A stretch of 64,000 bases of DNA, from the NCBI RefSeq assembly GCF_002321025.1, contig NZ_DCLL01000033.1:1-64000 (forward strand). The letters run 5' to 3'. A model generated the notes under the pieces. That model saw only the letters and a list, made by a program, of their open reading frames with translations, had not been told where the DNA came from and made no database searches. Positions 16,939 through 26,057 of the stretch are shown in pieces; the stretch's first letter is position 1, and each line of letters opens with the position of its first letter. The stretch comes from Acinetobacter lwoffii. Lineage in GTDB: Bacteria > Pseudomonadota > Gammaproteobacteria > Pseudomonadales > Moraxellaceae. The position numbers were made by a program, and so were the translations under genes.

Positions 16939-17910
16939 TTAATGCTGAATAGATAGAGGTAAATAGTTTTTAAATTTAGCAATTAAAGCCAAAGATACCT
17001 TTTCTGCTTCTTTTGGATCAAATTGATCTAAACTCTGAATACAACCGAATTTAACAGCTGGATTATTCAGGTCTGATAAAAATGTAGATACTAAAGTCTC
17101 ATTTTTTAAGTAAGCGATATTTATATCATCACACAATATTGTTTTTTCTTCTCGAATTTTTAAATGATTATTCAGCCCTACTGGTAAAAATTGAAAAGCA
17201 CTTCTAAAACGATGCTTAATCTGTTGAGTTAACGTTGTAGGGTATTTTTGAAAATACTTTTGTAGTACATCACGATCCAATATATGGGGACGATGATGAA
17301 TTTCATAATATTTATTAAATCCACATAATTCAGCACTAAGCATTTGAGCAATTGTATATTTAGGCTGTAAAGGTTTACCAAAATATTTATTAAGACCTTT
17401 ACGTAGATTAAATTTTGCTTTAATTAAGGAGTTATTTTCCCAATGTCCATAGACTTTTATCTGGTCACCAACTAAAAAATCATCTAATTCAGATGAGGCA
17501 TTAAAGAAGAAATCATCATTCAAATAAATAAAATACTTTGATAACCCTGGAATATTCCAAAGCATGGTTTCAATACTTAAAGAATTAAATGTAGGCAAGT
17601 ATTGCTCATGACCAGCAAATATTGTTCTATGATCAATTATTTTTATCTGCTCAGGAGCACATAATCCCTGTTCGAAAAAATCATGAATATGTGCAGGCTG
17701 CTGTTCATCCGTAATAATATAAATTGTTCCAAAATAGGGAACATATTTAAGAATTGAAGCAATTGAAAAATAGATTTCATCATTACTAGCAAATCGAGTT
17801 TCTTCTGCTGAACCTTTTACGATATTAGTAGATTGAAACTGTTGCCTTTTAAGTCGATGCTTTACATCATTGCCATCGACCCACGCAATAACAAAATCTA
17901 TTTTTTCCAT
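16939..17910 (-). CDS. Stealth-type hexose-1-phosphate transferase
   Basis: A 323-aa protein with the Stealth conserved regions: IDFVIAWVDGND at the N-terminus (CR1), then RFASNDEIYFSIASILKYVPYFGTIYIITD and KYFIYLNDDFFFN (CR2), and HRPHILDRDVL (CR3). Stealth enzymes transfer sugar-1-phosphate to glycans, for example in capsule and phosphoglycans, and share similarity with GlcNAc-1-phosphotransferase. I chose the ATG at 17910. A longer frame from a TTG at 17928 has no support. Its presence in an outer-core locus suggests a phosphodiester-linked sugar in the LOS. Confidence 0.8.
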   Translation of the reverse strand: MEKIDFVIAWVDGNDVKHRLKRQQFQSTNIVKGSAEETRFASNDEIYFSIASILKYVPYFGTIYIITDEQQPAHIHDFFEQGLCAPEQIKIIDHRTIFAGHEQYLPTFNSLSIETMLWNIPGLSKYFIYLNDDFFFNASSELDDFLVGDQIKVYGHWENNSLIKAKFNLRKGLNKYFGKPLQPKYTIAQMLSAELCGFNKYYEIHHRPHILDRDVLQKYFQKYPTTLTQQIKHRFRSAFQFLPVGLNNHLKIREEKTILCDDINIAYLKNETLVSTFLSDLNNPAVKFGCIQSLDQFDPKEAEKVSLALIAKFKNYLPLSIQH

Positions 17911-17951
17911 AATACTTCTAATCAACAATTAGCTTGAATAAACTCTATAAC

Positions 17952-18674
17952 TTACTGCCAAGCATCCTTAATCCACTGCGATGGCAATACATAACGGTAC
18001 CATTTCCCACCACCACCATTGACTGCATCTGGCGGATTAATTTCACCATGGAATACAATAATTTTAGCACCTTCAGGCTTCACAGGCGGCTTAAAATAAG
18101 CCATCGGAATTTTTTGCAGGCAGTGATATTTGTAGCTTTTACACCAACTCTCTGGCCAGTAGCTCAGTTTCTTCTCTCGATCTACATACCAGGACAGATA
18201 AGCCTGTTCATTACGGAATTTTTGACGAATTTCATCAAAATGTTCACGGAAATAAGGTAACAGACCTGGGAAAGCACCCAGTTTAAACCGATAAACCGAA
18301 CTGTTACCGGTAATACGCCAAGGACGTTTCCAGTCATGAATAATCAGGAAGTCACCCGGATAGGTAAAGAACTCATCGATATTATCGACAATCACCACGT
18401 CAAGATCGAGGAAGAGTGCATTGCCTTCCAAACCATACAGATCAGGCTCAAAAGTGGACAGCTTGTTCCAGCCACGCTCAGGCGCACCTTCAGGCAATGC
18501 CAGAGGTGGAATAGGGAAACATTGTACTGCAGGATCAATGCCTTCAGTACGATCCGTCAGACAGACCATTTTAAAGTCGACTGTCGTATGTCGTTTAACC
18601 ATATTGTATAAACGATTGACGTATTCCGAACCGTATTTGGTTCCCCATTTCATACAAATAACGATGTTACTCAT
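17952..18674 (-). CDS. glycosyltransferase nearest ilvE (first OC gene)
   Basis: A 240-aa glycosyltransferase. NALFLDLDVVIVDN (about residues 85-98) provides a DxD motif, and the start IVICMKWGTKYG is typical of this group. The region WCKSYKYHCLQKIPMAY precedes IIVFHGEINPP, a conserved C-terminal His-Gly. The gene lies next to ilvE, the position of the first common transferase (gtrOC1) of Acinetobacter outer-core loci; that identity is an inference from place. It is less AT-rich than the genes to its left. The ilvE terminator separates it from ilvE. Confidence 0.75.
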   Translation of the reverse strand: MSNIVICMKWGTKYGSEYVNRLYNMVKRHTTVDFKMVCLTDRTEGIDPAVQCFPIPPLALPEGAPERGWNKLSTFEPDLYGLEGNALFLDLDVVIVDNIDEFFTYPGDFLIIHDWKRPWRITGNSSVYRFKLGAFPGLLPYFREHFDEIRQKFRNEQAYLSWYVDREKKLSYWPESWCKSYKYHCLQKIPMAYFKPPVKPEGAKIIVFHGEINPPDAVNGGGGKWYRYVLPSQWIKDAWQ

Positions 18675-18756
18675 TGCGTATGCCTAAGCTCATCTTAAAA
18701 TCTTCTTGATGCTGAATATGATGACATAAGTTCAGCAGAATAAGTACATCCGTTAA

Positions 18757-18784
18757 AAAAAACCTCTCAAATGAGAGGTTTTTT
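18757..18784 (-). terminator. terminator between ilvE and the outer-core locus
   Basis: AAAAAACCTCTC and GAGAGGTTTTTT form a perfect 12-bp stem around an AAAT loop. It ends ilvE transcription on the minus strand, and its symmetry would also work on the plus strand. Confidence 0.85.
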
Positions 18785-18802
18785 CAATCAGTAAATTCTG
18801 AA

Positions 18803-19729
18803 TTACTTCACATATGTTAACCAGTGTGCATATTTAGGATCTTTGCCCTGAACTGCATCAAAATATGCTTTCTGGATTTGAGTGGTGATTGGACCACGTA
18901 CACCCTCACCAATCTGACGATCATCGTATTCACGGATTGGTGTTACTTCTGCAGCAGTACCGGTAAAGAATGCTTCATCTGCGATGTAGAACTCATCACG
19001 GGTAATACGGCGTTCAATTACATCATAACCCAGGTCTTTAGCAATGGTAATAATGGTTTGACGGGTAATACCATCCAACGCACCACCTGCGATGTCAGGC
19101 GTATGAATCACGCCATCACGTACCAGGAACACGTTTTCGCCTGAACCTTGGCATACATAGCCTTGTGGGTCGAGCAGCATTGCTTCGTCATAACCTGAAT
19201 GTGCCACTTCCTGATGTGCAAGAATCGACAGCGTGTAGTTACCAGATGCTTTTGCTTTACACATGGTCACGTTCGGATGATGGTGAGTAAATGAAGAAGT
19301 TTTTACGCGAATACCCTTCGCCATCGCTTCTTCACCGAGGTAAGCACCCCAGCTCCATGCCGCAACTACGGCATGAATGGTATTGTCAGTTGCAGCGATA
19401 CCGAGTTTTTCAGAACCAATAAAAATAATTGGACGTAAATAGCAAGACGCTAATTTGTTTTCACGAACAACATCAATTTGAGCCTGTTCTAATGCCGCTT
19501 GATCAAATGGAACTTTCATTTGATAAATTTTTGCAGAATTCAACAAACGCTTCGTATGTTCTTTTAGACGGAAAATAGCCGTGCCATTCGGGGTTTCATA
19601 AGCACGGACGCCTTCAAACACACCCATGCTGTAATGCAAAGTATGTGTTAATACGTGAGTTTTTGCCTCACGCCAGTCAACTAGTTGTCCATCTTGCCAA
19701 ATGAAACCATCACGATCAGCCAAATTCAT
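18803..19729 (-). CDS. ilvE: branched-chain amino acid aminotransferase
   Basis: A 308-aa fold-type IV PLP enzyme of the standard length. It interconverts Leu, Ile and Val with their 2-keto acids, the last step of their biosynthesis. The PLP lysine lies in CKAKASGNYTLSIL, and the family block YVCQGSGENVFLV follows, then GGALDGITRQTI. The start is MNLADRDGFIWQDGQ. It forms the right border of the outer-core locus. It lies 24 bp after glnE, so the two may be co-transcribed, and ends at a strong terminator. Confidence 0.95.
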   Translation of the reverse strand: MNLADRDGFIWQDGQLVDWREAKTHVLTHTLHYSMGVFEGVRAYETPNGTAIFRLKEHTKRLLNSAKIYQMKVPFDQAALEQAQIDVVRENKLASCYLRPIIFIGSEKLGIAATDNTIHAVVAAWSWGAYLGEEAMAKGIRVKTSSFTHHHPNVTMCKAKASGNYTLSILAHQEVAHSGYDEAMLLDPQGYVCQGSGENVFLVRDGVIHTPDIAGGALDGITRQTIITIAKDLGYDVIERRITRDEFYIADEAFFTGTAAEVTPIREYDDRQIGEGVRGPITTQIQKAYFDAVQGKDPKYAHWLTYVK

Positions 19730-19753
19730 GCCACAAACTCCAATTTCTCACAA

Positions 19754-22507
19754 TTATTCACTATCCAGTACAAAGTCTGCACTTGGATCAATCAGTCTTT
19801 GCCATAACTTGCAAACGGTCATTCGGGTATCGTGCCAGTCGCTTGCAGACACTTGCATGGATTGATTTGCAAGGGCTAAGCGATGGCTCTCGGCGCGTTC
19901 ACGGAGATAAGCTTGAATCAGAGCAGTCGCATCGTCGCTGGATAAGCAACCTGATTTTGCGGCATCCTCAAGAATTCGTACATTGTCGGAGAAATGGGCG
20001 AGATCTTTATTCGTCCCACTCCAAGCCAACACCGCATACTGTGCCATAAATTCGATGTCTACGATACCACCTGCATCTTGTTTTAAATGAAAAATACCAT
20101 GTTTTTTTTGCTCTTTAGAAGAACCGAGATGCTCCTTCATTTTCTGACGCATTTTCAGTACTTCTGCCCGTACATAATTTTCATCGCGAGGCTGAGTCAA
20201 AATATCCCGGCGTAAAACTTCGAACTTTTTTCTTAAACTCATTTCACCCGCAATTGGACGGGCTCGTACCAAAGCCTGATGCTCCCACAACCAGGCGCTC
20301 TTGAACTGATACTGTTCAAAAGCTTTCAAACTGGTGACCAAAAGTCCAGCTTCGCCCGATGGACGCAAGCGGGTATCTACTTCATATACGCGTCCGTCCA
20401 AGGTTTGCGTGGTCATCAGTGACATGAATTTTTGTGCCACGCGCATGGCAAACTCAAAGCCACTGATCGGCTTGAGTCCATCGGTATCGGCCTGTTCACC
20501 CATGTAGTGAATAAACACCAGATCCAGATCCGAGCCATAACCCAATTCAATTCCACCGACTTTACCATAACCAATGACTGCAAAAGCCGTATGCTCGACT
20601 GAACAGCGCTGCCCTTCTGCATCCAGTGGAAAACCATGTTTTTTTGCAACAATTTGATAGGCCAGATGCAGCGCTGCATTCACCGATACTTCAGCAATAT
20701 CGGTCAAGGCATCGGAAACTTTCATCAGCGGGCTTTCTGCCAGCACATCACTGGCGGCAACAGCCAGGACATTGGACTTTTTAAACAGGCGCAAGACCCG
20801 CATCTGGTCTTCGACCTGATCAATTTCAATCCGTAAAAGTTGCTGACGTAAAGAGTCTTCCAGATCCTTACGTTTTGGCAATTCAAAATCCATCGACAGG
20901 AATTCATCCAGTAGCACCGGATAATGGGTCAGTTCTTCACAAATCCAGGGGCTGACCGTGGCCATCTTCACCAGTCGCTGCAACGCCCCTTTACTCTCGA
21001 TTAACATCACCAGATATACCGTACGGCGCATCACTGATTCGACTAAGGGCATCAAGCGCACCAACGCCACCTGAGGATCATCTGACTGTAAAACGGCTTC
21101 AATTAAATGCGGCCAGAAGGTTTTTAAACGTTGTACCGCCTTTGCCGGTAATTTTTTTAAGGCATGCCCATTCCAAAACTCATAAACGAGATTCTTCGCA
21201 TTCTCATCCAACACTTCTTTGAGTTTTTTTTCCAGCTGTGAAAAACTTTCGACCAGGGTATCTGGACCATTTTCCTTGATTAAATGATCAAACTGATACA
21301 TCACTTTGTCACGCTTTTCATTGAGATATGCCATAAAGCTGTCCCAATCAGCAAAACCAAGCGTGTCCGTCATACGCGCCCTTAACTCTGGCTCTGTCGG
21401 TAGTGATTGCGTTTGCTGATCATTCAGTGCCTGAATCGCGTGTTCGACCCGACGCAGGAACAAATAGGCATCTTCCAGATCCTGTACCGCCTGTTCATCC
21501 AGCAACTCGGCATCATCCAGATGATTCAGATTCACCAGACATTGCCGATCCTGCAATTCAAGTTTGGCCCCGCCATAAATCAACTGAAAGACCTGCACGA
21601 TAAATTCGACTTCACGAATGCCACCCGCACCGAGCTTGATATCATCTTCAATATTACGACGCTGTACTTCGCGCTCGATCATGGCCTTCATTTCGCGCAT
21701 GGCTTCAAAAGCGCTGTAATCGACGTACTTGCGGAATACAAATGGACGGGTCATCTCCAGCAGCTCGTCGCCTTCTGGACTTGGATTGACAATACGCGCT
21801 TTAATCCAGGCATAACGTTCCCATTCACGCCCATGCTGGCTCAGATATTTTTCCAAGGCCGCGTGGCTAATGGCTAGCGCTGAACCATCACCCCAGGGAC
21901 GGAGGCGCATATCCACCCGGAATACAAAACCATCCGCCGTGATCTGATCCAGCAAATGAATCAGTTTCTGTCCCCACAGGATGCAAAACTGCTGCACATC
22001 AATACATTTGCGCCCATCGGTTTCACCCTGCTCATCGAAGGCAAAAATCAAGTCGATATCACTGGAAAGATTGAGTTCTTGGGCGCCGAGTTTGCCCATC
22101 GCGATGACAATCAGATCCTGGACTTTTCCGTTATAGCCAATCGGCTGGCCATACTTGGCAGCGACCGGAATACGGGCAAAATCTTTCGCCGCACAGATGC
22201 AGGCATCGGCAAAATCGGACAGTTCTTGAGTGAGGGTAATAACATCGGTGAGTTGATTGGCATCCTGCCAGATCCAGCGAAACATCAAACGAGCCCGCAG
22301 AATACGCATTGCGCGCATCCACGTTGCTTCATCGCTTATATTCAGGATGCAGTGCTGCACCAGCTGATCAATATATTCCCGACTGAGTGAGCCTTGAAAC
22401 TGATCAATTGCATAATCCTGTTCCAGTAAACTCTGGTGATTGGCCAATACCTGTTCGGTATATTGGCTAGCTCTTAAGGTTTTCTGCAATTGTGCCGCAT
22501 TCATCAC
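19754..22507 (-). CDS. glnE: bifunctional glutamine synthetase adenylyltransferase/deadenylylase
   Basis: A 917-aa enzyme near the family's usual size (about 945). It adenylylates and deadenylylates glutamine synthetase in response to PII. Two nucleotidyltransferase domains are visible: GKLGAQELNLSSDIDLIF in the N-terminal half and GYGKVGGIELGYGSDLDLVF in the C-terminal half, both with the GS-DxD pattern. Each is followed by a basic helical domain (GAGGIREVEFIVQ and DAGGIVDIEFMAQ). Start ATG-ATG at 22507. The second tnpB element is inserted 33 bp before the start and may affect its promoter. Confidence 0.95.
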   Translation of the reverse strand: MMNAAQLQKTLRASQYTEQVLANHQSLLEQDYAIDQFQGSLSREYIDQLVQHCILNISDEATWMRAMRILRARLMFRWIWQDANQLTDVITLTQELSDFADACICAAKDFARIPVAAKYGQPIGYNGKVQDLIVIAMGKLGAQELNLSSDIDLIFAFDEQGETDGRKCIDVQQFCILWGQKLIHLLDQITADGFVFRVDMRLRPWGDGSALAISHAALEKYLSQHGREWERYAWIKARIVNPSPEGDELLEMTRPFVFRKYVDYSAFEAMREMKAMIEREVQRRNIEDDIKLGAGGIREVEFIVQVFQLIYGGAKLELQDRQCLVNLNHLDDAELLDEQAVQDLEDAYLFLRRVEHAIQALNDQQTQSLPTEPELRARMTDTLGFADWDSFMAYLNEKRDKVMYQFDHLIKENGPDTLVESFSQLEKKLKEVLDENAKNLVYEFWNGHALKKLPAKAVQRLKTFWPHLIEAVLQSDDPQVALVRLMPLVESVMRRTVYLVMLIESKGALQRLVKMATVSPWICEELTHYPVLLDEFLSMDFELPKRKDLEDSLRQQLLRIEIDQVEDQMRVLRLFKKSNVLAVAASDVLAESPLMKVSDALTDIAEVSVNAALHLAYQIVAKKHGFPLDAEGQRCSVEHTAFAVIGYGKVGGIELGYGSDLDLVFIHYMGEQADTDGLKPISGFEFAMRVAQKFMSLMTTQTLDGRVYEVDTRLRPSGEAGLLVTSLKAFEQYQFKSAWLWEHQALVRARPIAGEMSLRKKFEVLRRDILTQPRDENYVRAEVLKMRQKMKEHLGSSKEQKKHGIFHLKQDAGGIVDIEFMAQYAVLAWSGTNKDLAHFSDNVRILEDAAKSGCLSSDDATALIQAYLRERAESHRLALANQSMQVSASDWHDTRMTVCKLWQRLIDPSADFVLDSE

Positions 22508-22539
22508 TCAACTCTTCCCCTGAAACATTCTGCTTAGTT

Positions 22540-22690
22540 TTGACATACTCCCACCACTTTCACGATGTTCAAGTGGGGGATTCTAAAAGTAAAAGCTCTT
22601 AGGTGACTTCCTCACGGATTTCACTTGCTTTCTGCTTCGCAAGGCGACCTTTACCGCATCCACCCTCCACAGACAAAACGGTATGTCCTA
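22540..22690 (-). ncRNA. predicted omega (reRNA) guide RNA of the second TnpB
   Basis: By family knowledge the guide RNA spans the tnpB 3' end and the right-end hairpin. Its guide would begin just past the TCAA terminus, at 22539 on the minus strand (AACTAAGCAGAATG...), which is the leader of glnE. The 5' limit is a guess. Confidence 0.4.
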
Positions 22691-23903
22691 CCGCCAAAAT
22701 ATTGCGAGAAGCATTAATATCTGCATTCTCGCCAAAGCTACACTCGACACAACTAAAGTTTGCTTGAGTAAGCCTATTTTCTTTTGCAACGTGACCACAT
22801 GAACTACAAGTCTGACTTGTATATTTAGGGTCAACTTTAACGAGTAAACCACCTCGCCATTGCTGTTTGTACACCAACATATTAACAAGCATTGACCAAC
22901 CTTGATCCAGGATTGATTTATTTAAGCCGGACTTGGCTTTAACATTCTTTCCTTTTTTCTCGATTGAGCCTTTCGCTGACTTCGACATATTGGCTACTTT
23001 TAAGTCCTCAACTACGATCATTGCGTGGTTTTTGCTGAGCGTTGTGGTGACTTTGTGCAAGTAGTCATGCCGAATATTGGCAATATGATGGTGTAATGTA
23101 TTGATCTTGAGATTCAGCTTTTTCCAATTTTGACTGAACTTGTTTTTCTTTCTCAGCTTGCGCTGAAGCCTAGCCAACTTTACTTGATTGGCCTTGAAAC
23201 TATTGATCGGGTCGAATACTTGACCACTAGACGTTGTAATTAACTTTTTAACACCTAAATCAATGCCAACGGCTGATTTTGATGGGTGGACTGGTGCTTC
23301 TACTGTGTTTTCAGCACCAAATGACACATACCATTTCCCGACATGCTTTGAGATTGTGACGTTCTTAATCTCACCCACAATATTTTGTGATTTTCTGAAT
23401 TTCACAACGCCAATGTCATTAGGTAACTTAACTTGGTTGCCTTTAACCCAACAATATCTGCCAAATTGAACAATACGAATGGAATCATAACCATCAGATT
23501 TCTTTTTGAATCGTGGCATAAGTGGTCTAAGTTGAACTTCACCACCATCGGATAATTTAAAAAATCGTGGCTTCTTAGCTCTAAATGGTTTTTGCTTTAA
23601 CTTAGCTTGTTCCTTTTTGTTAAAAAACTTCCCCCAAGCATCACCAAGATCACGAACTTTTTGTTGGAGTGAAACGCCATTTGAGCTGTTTTCTAGAAAA
23701 GCACATTCAGGTTTTTTGCGTAATTCAGGAATTTTATTGACTAAATTAACTTTGTTGATTCGCTCATTATTAGCAAGCATCTCGAACGAAACAGCTAAAA
23801 TTTGATTCCAAACAAAACGTGCAGAGCCAAGCAACTTGTTTAAAACAAGCTCCTGTTCCGCATTAGGCTCAAGCCTAAATTTGTACGCTTTGTTGATCTT
23901 CAT
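22599..23903 (-). CDS. tnpB: TnpB RNA-guided nuclease, canonical type
   Basis: A 434-aa TnpB (OrfB) with all expected parts: N-terminal helix-turn-helix (YKFRLEPNAEQELVLNKLLG), RuvC-I GIDLGVKK (Asp215), RuvC-II MIVVEDLKV (Glu299), a C4 zinc ribbon (CSSCG at 366-370, CVEC at 385-388) and RuvC-III ENADINASRN (Asp395). It would cut DNA at target-adjacent-motif sites guided by RNA, favouring retention of the element. It appears intact. Unlike the first TnpB in this window it keeps Glu in the standard place. Start MKINKAYKFRLEP. Confidence 0.93.
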   Translation of the reverse strand: MKINKAYKFRLEPNAEQELVLNKLLGSARFVWNQILAVSFEMLANNERINKVNLVNKIPELRKKPECAFLENSSNGVSLQQKVRDLGDAWGKFFNKKEQAKLKQKPFRAKKPRFFKLSDGGEVQLRPLMPRFKKKSDGYDSIRIVQFGRYCWVKGNQVKLPNDIGVVKFRKSQNIVGEIKNVTISKHVGKWYVSFGAENTVEAPVHPSKSAVGIDLGVKKLITTSSGQVFDPINSFKANQVKLARLQRKLRKKNKFSQNWKKLNLKINTLHHHIANIRHDYLHKVTTTLSKNHAMIVVEDLKVANMSKSAKGSIEKKGKNVKAKSGLNKSILDQGWSMLVNMLVYKQQWRGGLLVKVDPKYTSQTCSSCGHVAKENRLTQANFSCVECSFGENADINASRNILAVGHTVLSVEGGCGKGRLAKQKASEIREEVT

Positions 23904-23984
23904 TTCGCCTTAAATCTATTTATATACAGAGACTTAATGCAAATTATTCTATCATATTGCACTAAAAAAAGTCGTGAAATTCAC

Positions 23985-24007
23985 CTCCACCCTAATGTTG
24001 GGTGGAG
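23985..24007. repeat. perfect hairpin at the left end of the second tnpB element
   Basis: CTCCACCC (23985-23992) and GGGTGGAG (24000-24007) form an 8-bp GC-rich stem with a 7-nt loop, the sort of subterminal hairpin used by IS200/IS605 transposases. It could also end transcription from the histidine kinase gene, which lies upstream. Confidence 0.65.
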
Positions 24008-24075
24008 TCCTCTTTCACACTAAAGATAGCAGGAGTTTTGTCTCAGTGGGAATGTTTTAGTTTGAAATTTACCTT

Positions 24076-25344
24076 TTAAGATTGCTCGATATGTACATCT
24101 TCAAGCACCAGTGCCTGATGATCATTGGTGACCATCGGTAAATGCACGGTAAAGGTCGTACCCCGACCCTCTTTGGAATCTACAGCAATTTGACCATGGT
24201 TCAGGTCAATAAAGCGCTTGCAGAGCACCAGACCCAAACCTGCCCCTTTCTCTTCAGCTGTGCCTCTGACACTCACACCCAAAGTCGGTTTAAACAGATT
24301 CTGCATCTGCTCTTCAGTCATGCCCAAGCCAGTATCCTGAATCGTAATCTTGACCTGCTCGCCTTCCATTTCTGCAGCTAAAATCACTTTACCGCCTTGA
24401 TTCACCGGGGTGAATTTAAGCGCATTCGACACCAGGTTCTGCAAGACAGAGGTAATCATGTTGATATCCGCATGTACCTTGATGTCTTCAGGAATATTAT
24501 CAACCAGTTCAATTTTTTTATTTAAGGCCAGACTTTTCAGCACACTGCACACAATATTACTGGATTGTTTCAATTCATAATTAATCGGATGATAAATAAA
24601 GCGTCCACCCTCTGCCATCGCCCAAGTCAGCAGGCTTTCCAGCAGGTTATAGGTCGATTGTGCATTATCATATAAATAATCCGCGATGCTCTGGATACTG
24701 GATTCGTCCAGAGTGTCACGCTCCTGCGCTAGCACTTCGGAAAAGCCCAGTAAACCATGAAATGGTGCACGCAAGTCATGCGCAATAATCTGGAAAAATT
24801 TGGTTTTACTGAAGTTGAGTGCGCATTGCTGTTCATATAATTCTTTCAGTTCAGTATGTTCTTGATTGAGCTGAATTCGAATCACTAAACTTTCAGCAAA
24901 TTGTTTAATAGTGGCAATATCATCCTGATCAAACCCTTCAGTCTGATCATCAAAGAAAATGACCTGTCCAAAAGACACACCGCTACTTGATTTTAAATTA
25001 AGGGCGACTAATCTCTGATGCGCTACACCGAGATTTTTCACATAATTTGACAGTTCTGTATAAGCAGGATGCATCTGGTCAATGACATCTGACTGTTGCA
25101 GATACGCAGGCAGATTCACGTTCTGCGGGGCGTGCAAGGCCCGGAAACCGCGCGGACAGCTGTACCAGATATATGGTTCCGTATGGAAGCCGATAATACT
25201 GGTTTTAACGTTTAAAACTTTACGGGCGATCTTACAAAAGGTGTCTAATAGGTTGTTAGAGGTATAGACACCTAAAATGAGAGATATACGGCACGAGCTT
25301 AATTGCTCCGTATTCTGACCGACCTCTAGCAGTTTTAGTTCCAT
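24076..25344 (-). CDS. GAF-type sensor histidine kinase
   Basis: A 422-aa soluble-looking kinase with no transmembrane segment. The N-terminal about 170 residues look like a GAF sensor domain. HisKA follows with the phospho-acceptor block QIIAHDLRAPFHGLLGF (His near residue 195). The HATPase domain shows N box LQNLVSNALKFT, G1 DTGLGM and G2 KGAGLGLVLCK. A partner response regulator is not adjacent, so it is an orphan here. Its 5' side is a long gene-free stretch (25345-26057). The signal sensed is unknown. Confidence 0.85.
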   Translation of the reverse strand: MELKLLEVGQNTEQLSSCRISLILGVYTSNNLLDTFCKIARKVLNVKTSIIGFHTEPYIWYSCPRGFRALHAPQNVNLPAYLQQSDVIDQMHPAYTELSNYVKNLGVAHQRLVALNLKSSSGVSFGQVIFFDDQTEGFDQDDIATIKQFAESLVIRIQLNQEHTELKELYEQQCALNFSKTKFFQIIAHDLRAPFHGLLGFSEVLAQERDTLDESSIQSIADYLYDNAQSTYNLLESLLTWAMAEGGRFIYHPINYELKQSSNIVCSVLKSLALNKKIELVDNIPEDIKVHADINMITSVLQNLVSNALKFTPVNQGGKVILAAEMEGEQVKITIQDTGLGMTEEQMQNLFKPTLGVSVRGTAEEKGAGLGLVLCKRFIDLNHGQIAVDSKEGRGTTFTVHLPMVTNDHQALVLEDVHIEQS

Positions 25345-26016
25345 GTCTGCCTCTCTGAATGTTTATGGAATAAAGAAAACACAGCCGACCAAATTCATAC
25401 AATCAATAACATAGATTCTATATTTACTCAACGATGAAAACCCACCTCTAGGTTAAAGGATTTGTTAACCTGTTTCTATCCAGATACATTCTTAACTGCA
25501 AGATACTGATATTTAATTGATTAAGAATAACTTGAAAATTTACTATTCGAAAAAAATCTACATAAGTATTTGAAATTAATATATCTCACCTAAAATAAGT
25601 ATCTTTATTTGTATTTACTGTAACACAGTACCGAATAAAAAATACCCACCATCGCTTTTTACTCTATTTAAAGTAAAAGCTAATGATTTTTCAACTATAT
25701 AGTTTGACCTTATGATTAAAAACAGATTTTATATCAGGCTTCATCTACCTAATAATGCTCAGAATTAATTTTTAATTTTTTAAAATATCTTAACAATTCT
25801 AATGTAAGAAATATTTTAAATATCAGCATTTCAACTAAAAACAGACCCCAAAAACCACTGAGGATTGTAAAGAACTTACATTTATTAACAAATTAATTGT
25901 GAAAATTTTGTGTTTTTTATCACCCATGCAATTTTAGAAGCTGGAATAGTAATATTAAGATAGATCACTTATAAACTATGCATATCCAAGTCAAGCCAAC
26001 CGGATTAAAACAGCTA
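25345..26016. other. gene-free AT-rich region upstream of the histidine kinase
   Basis: About 670 bp of strongly AT-rich DNA with many stops in all frames. I see no convincing gene, tRNA or repeat. It must hold the kinase promoter. It ends at the darP terminator. Confidence 0.5.
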
Positions 26017-26018
26017 TA

Positions 26019-26047
26019 AAAAAAGCGGCCTAAAAGACCGCTTTTTT
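26019..26047 (-). terminator. terminator of the darP operon
   Basis: AAAAAAGCGG and CCGCTTTTTT form a perfect 10-bp stem around a 9-nt loop, 11 bp after the darP stop. It is nearly symmetric, so it may act on both strands. Confidence 0.8.
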
Positions 26048-26057
26048 ACATGGCTAC

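Larger units (their letters stand above)
22540..24060 (-). mobile_element. second stand-alone tnpB element (IS200/IS605-like)
   Basis: The right end is clear. On the minus strand, after the tnpB stop, arms CCCCCACTT and AAGTGGTGGG form a hairpin followed by GTATGTCAA, ending at 22540. The left end contains a perfect hairpin, CTCCACCC-TAATGTT-GGGTGGAG (23985-24007). The outer left boundary is uncertain, somewhere between 24008 and 24075. No tnpA is present. It lies between the histidine kinase and glnE, all read on the minus strand. Confidence 0.65.
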
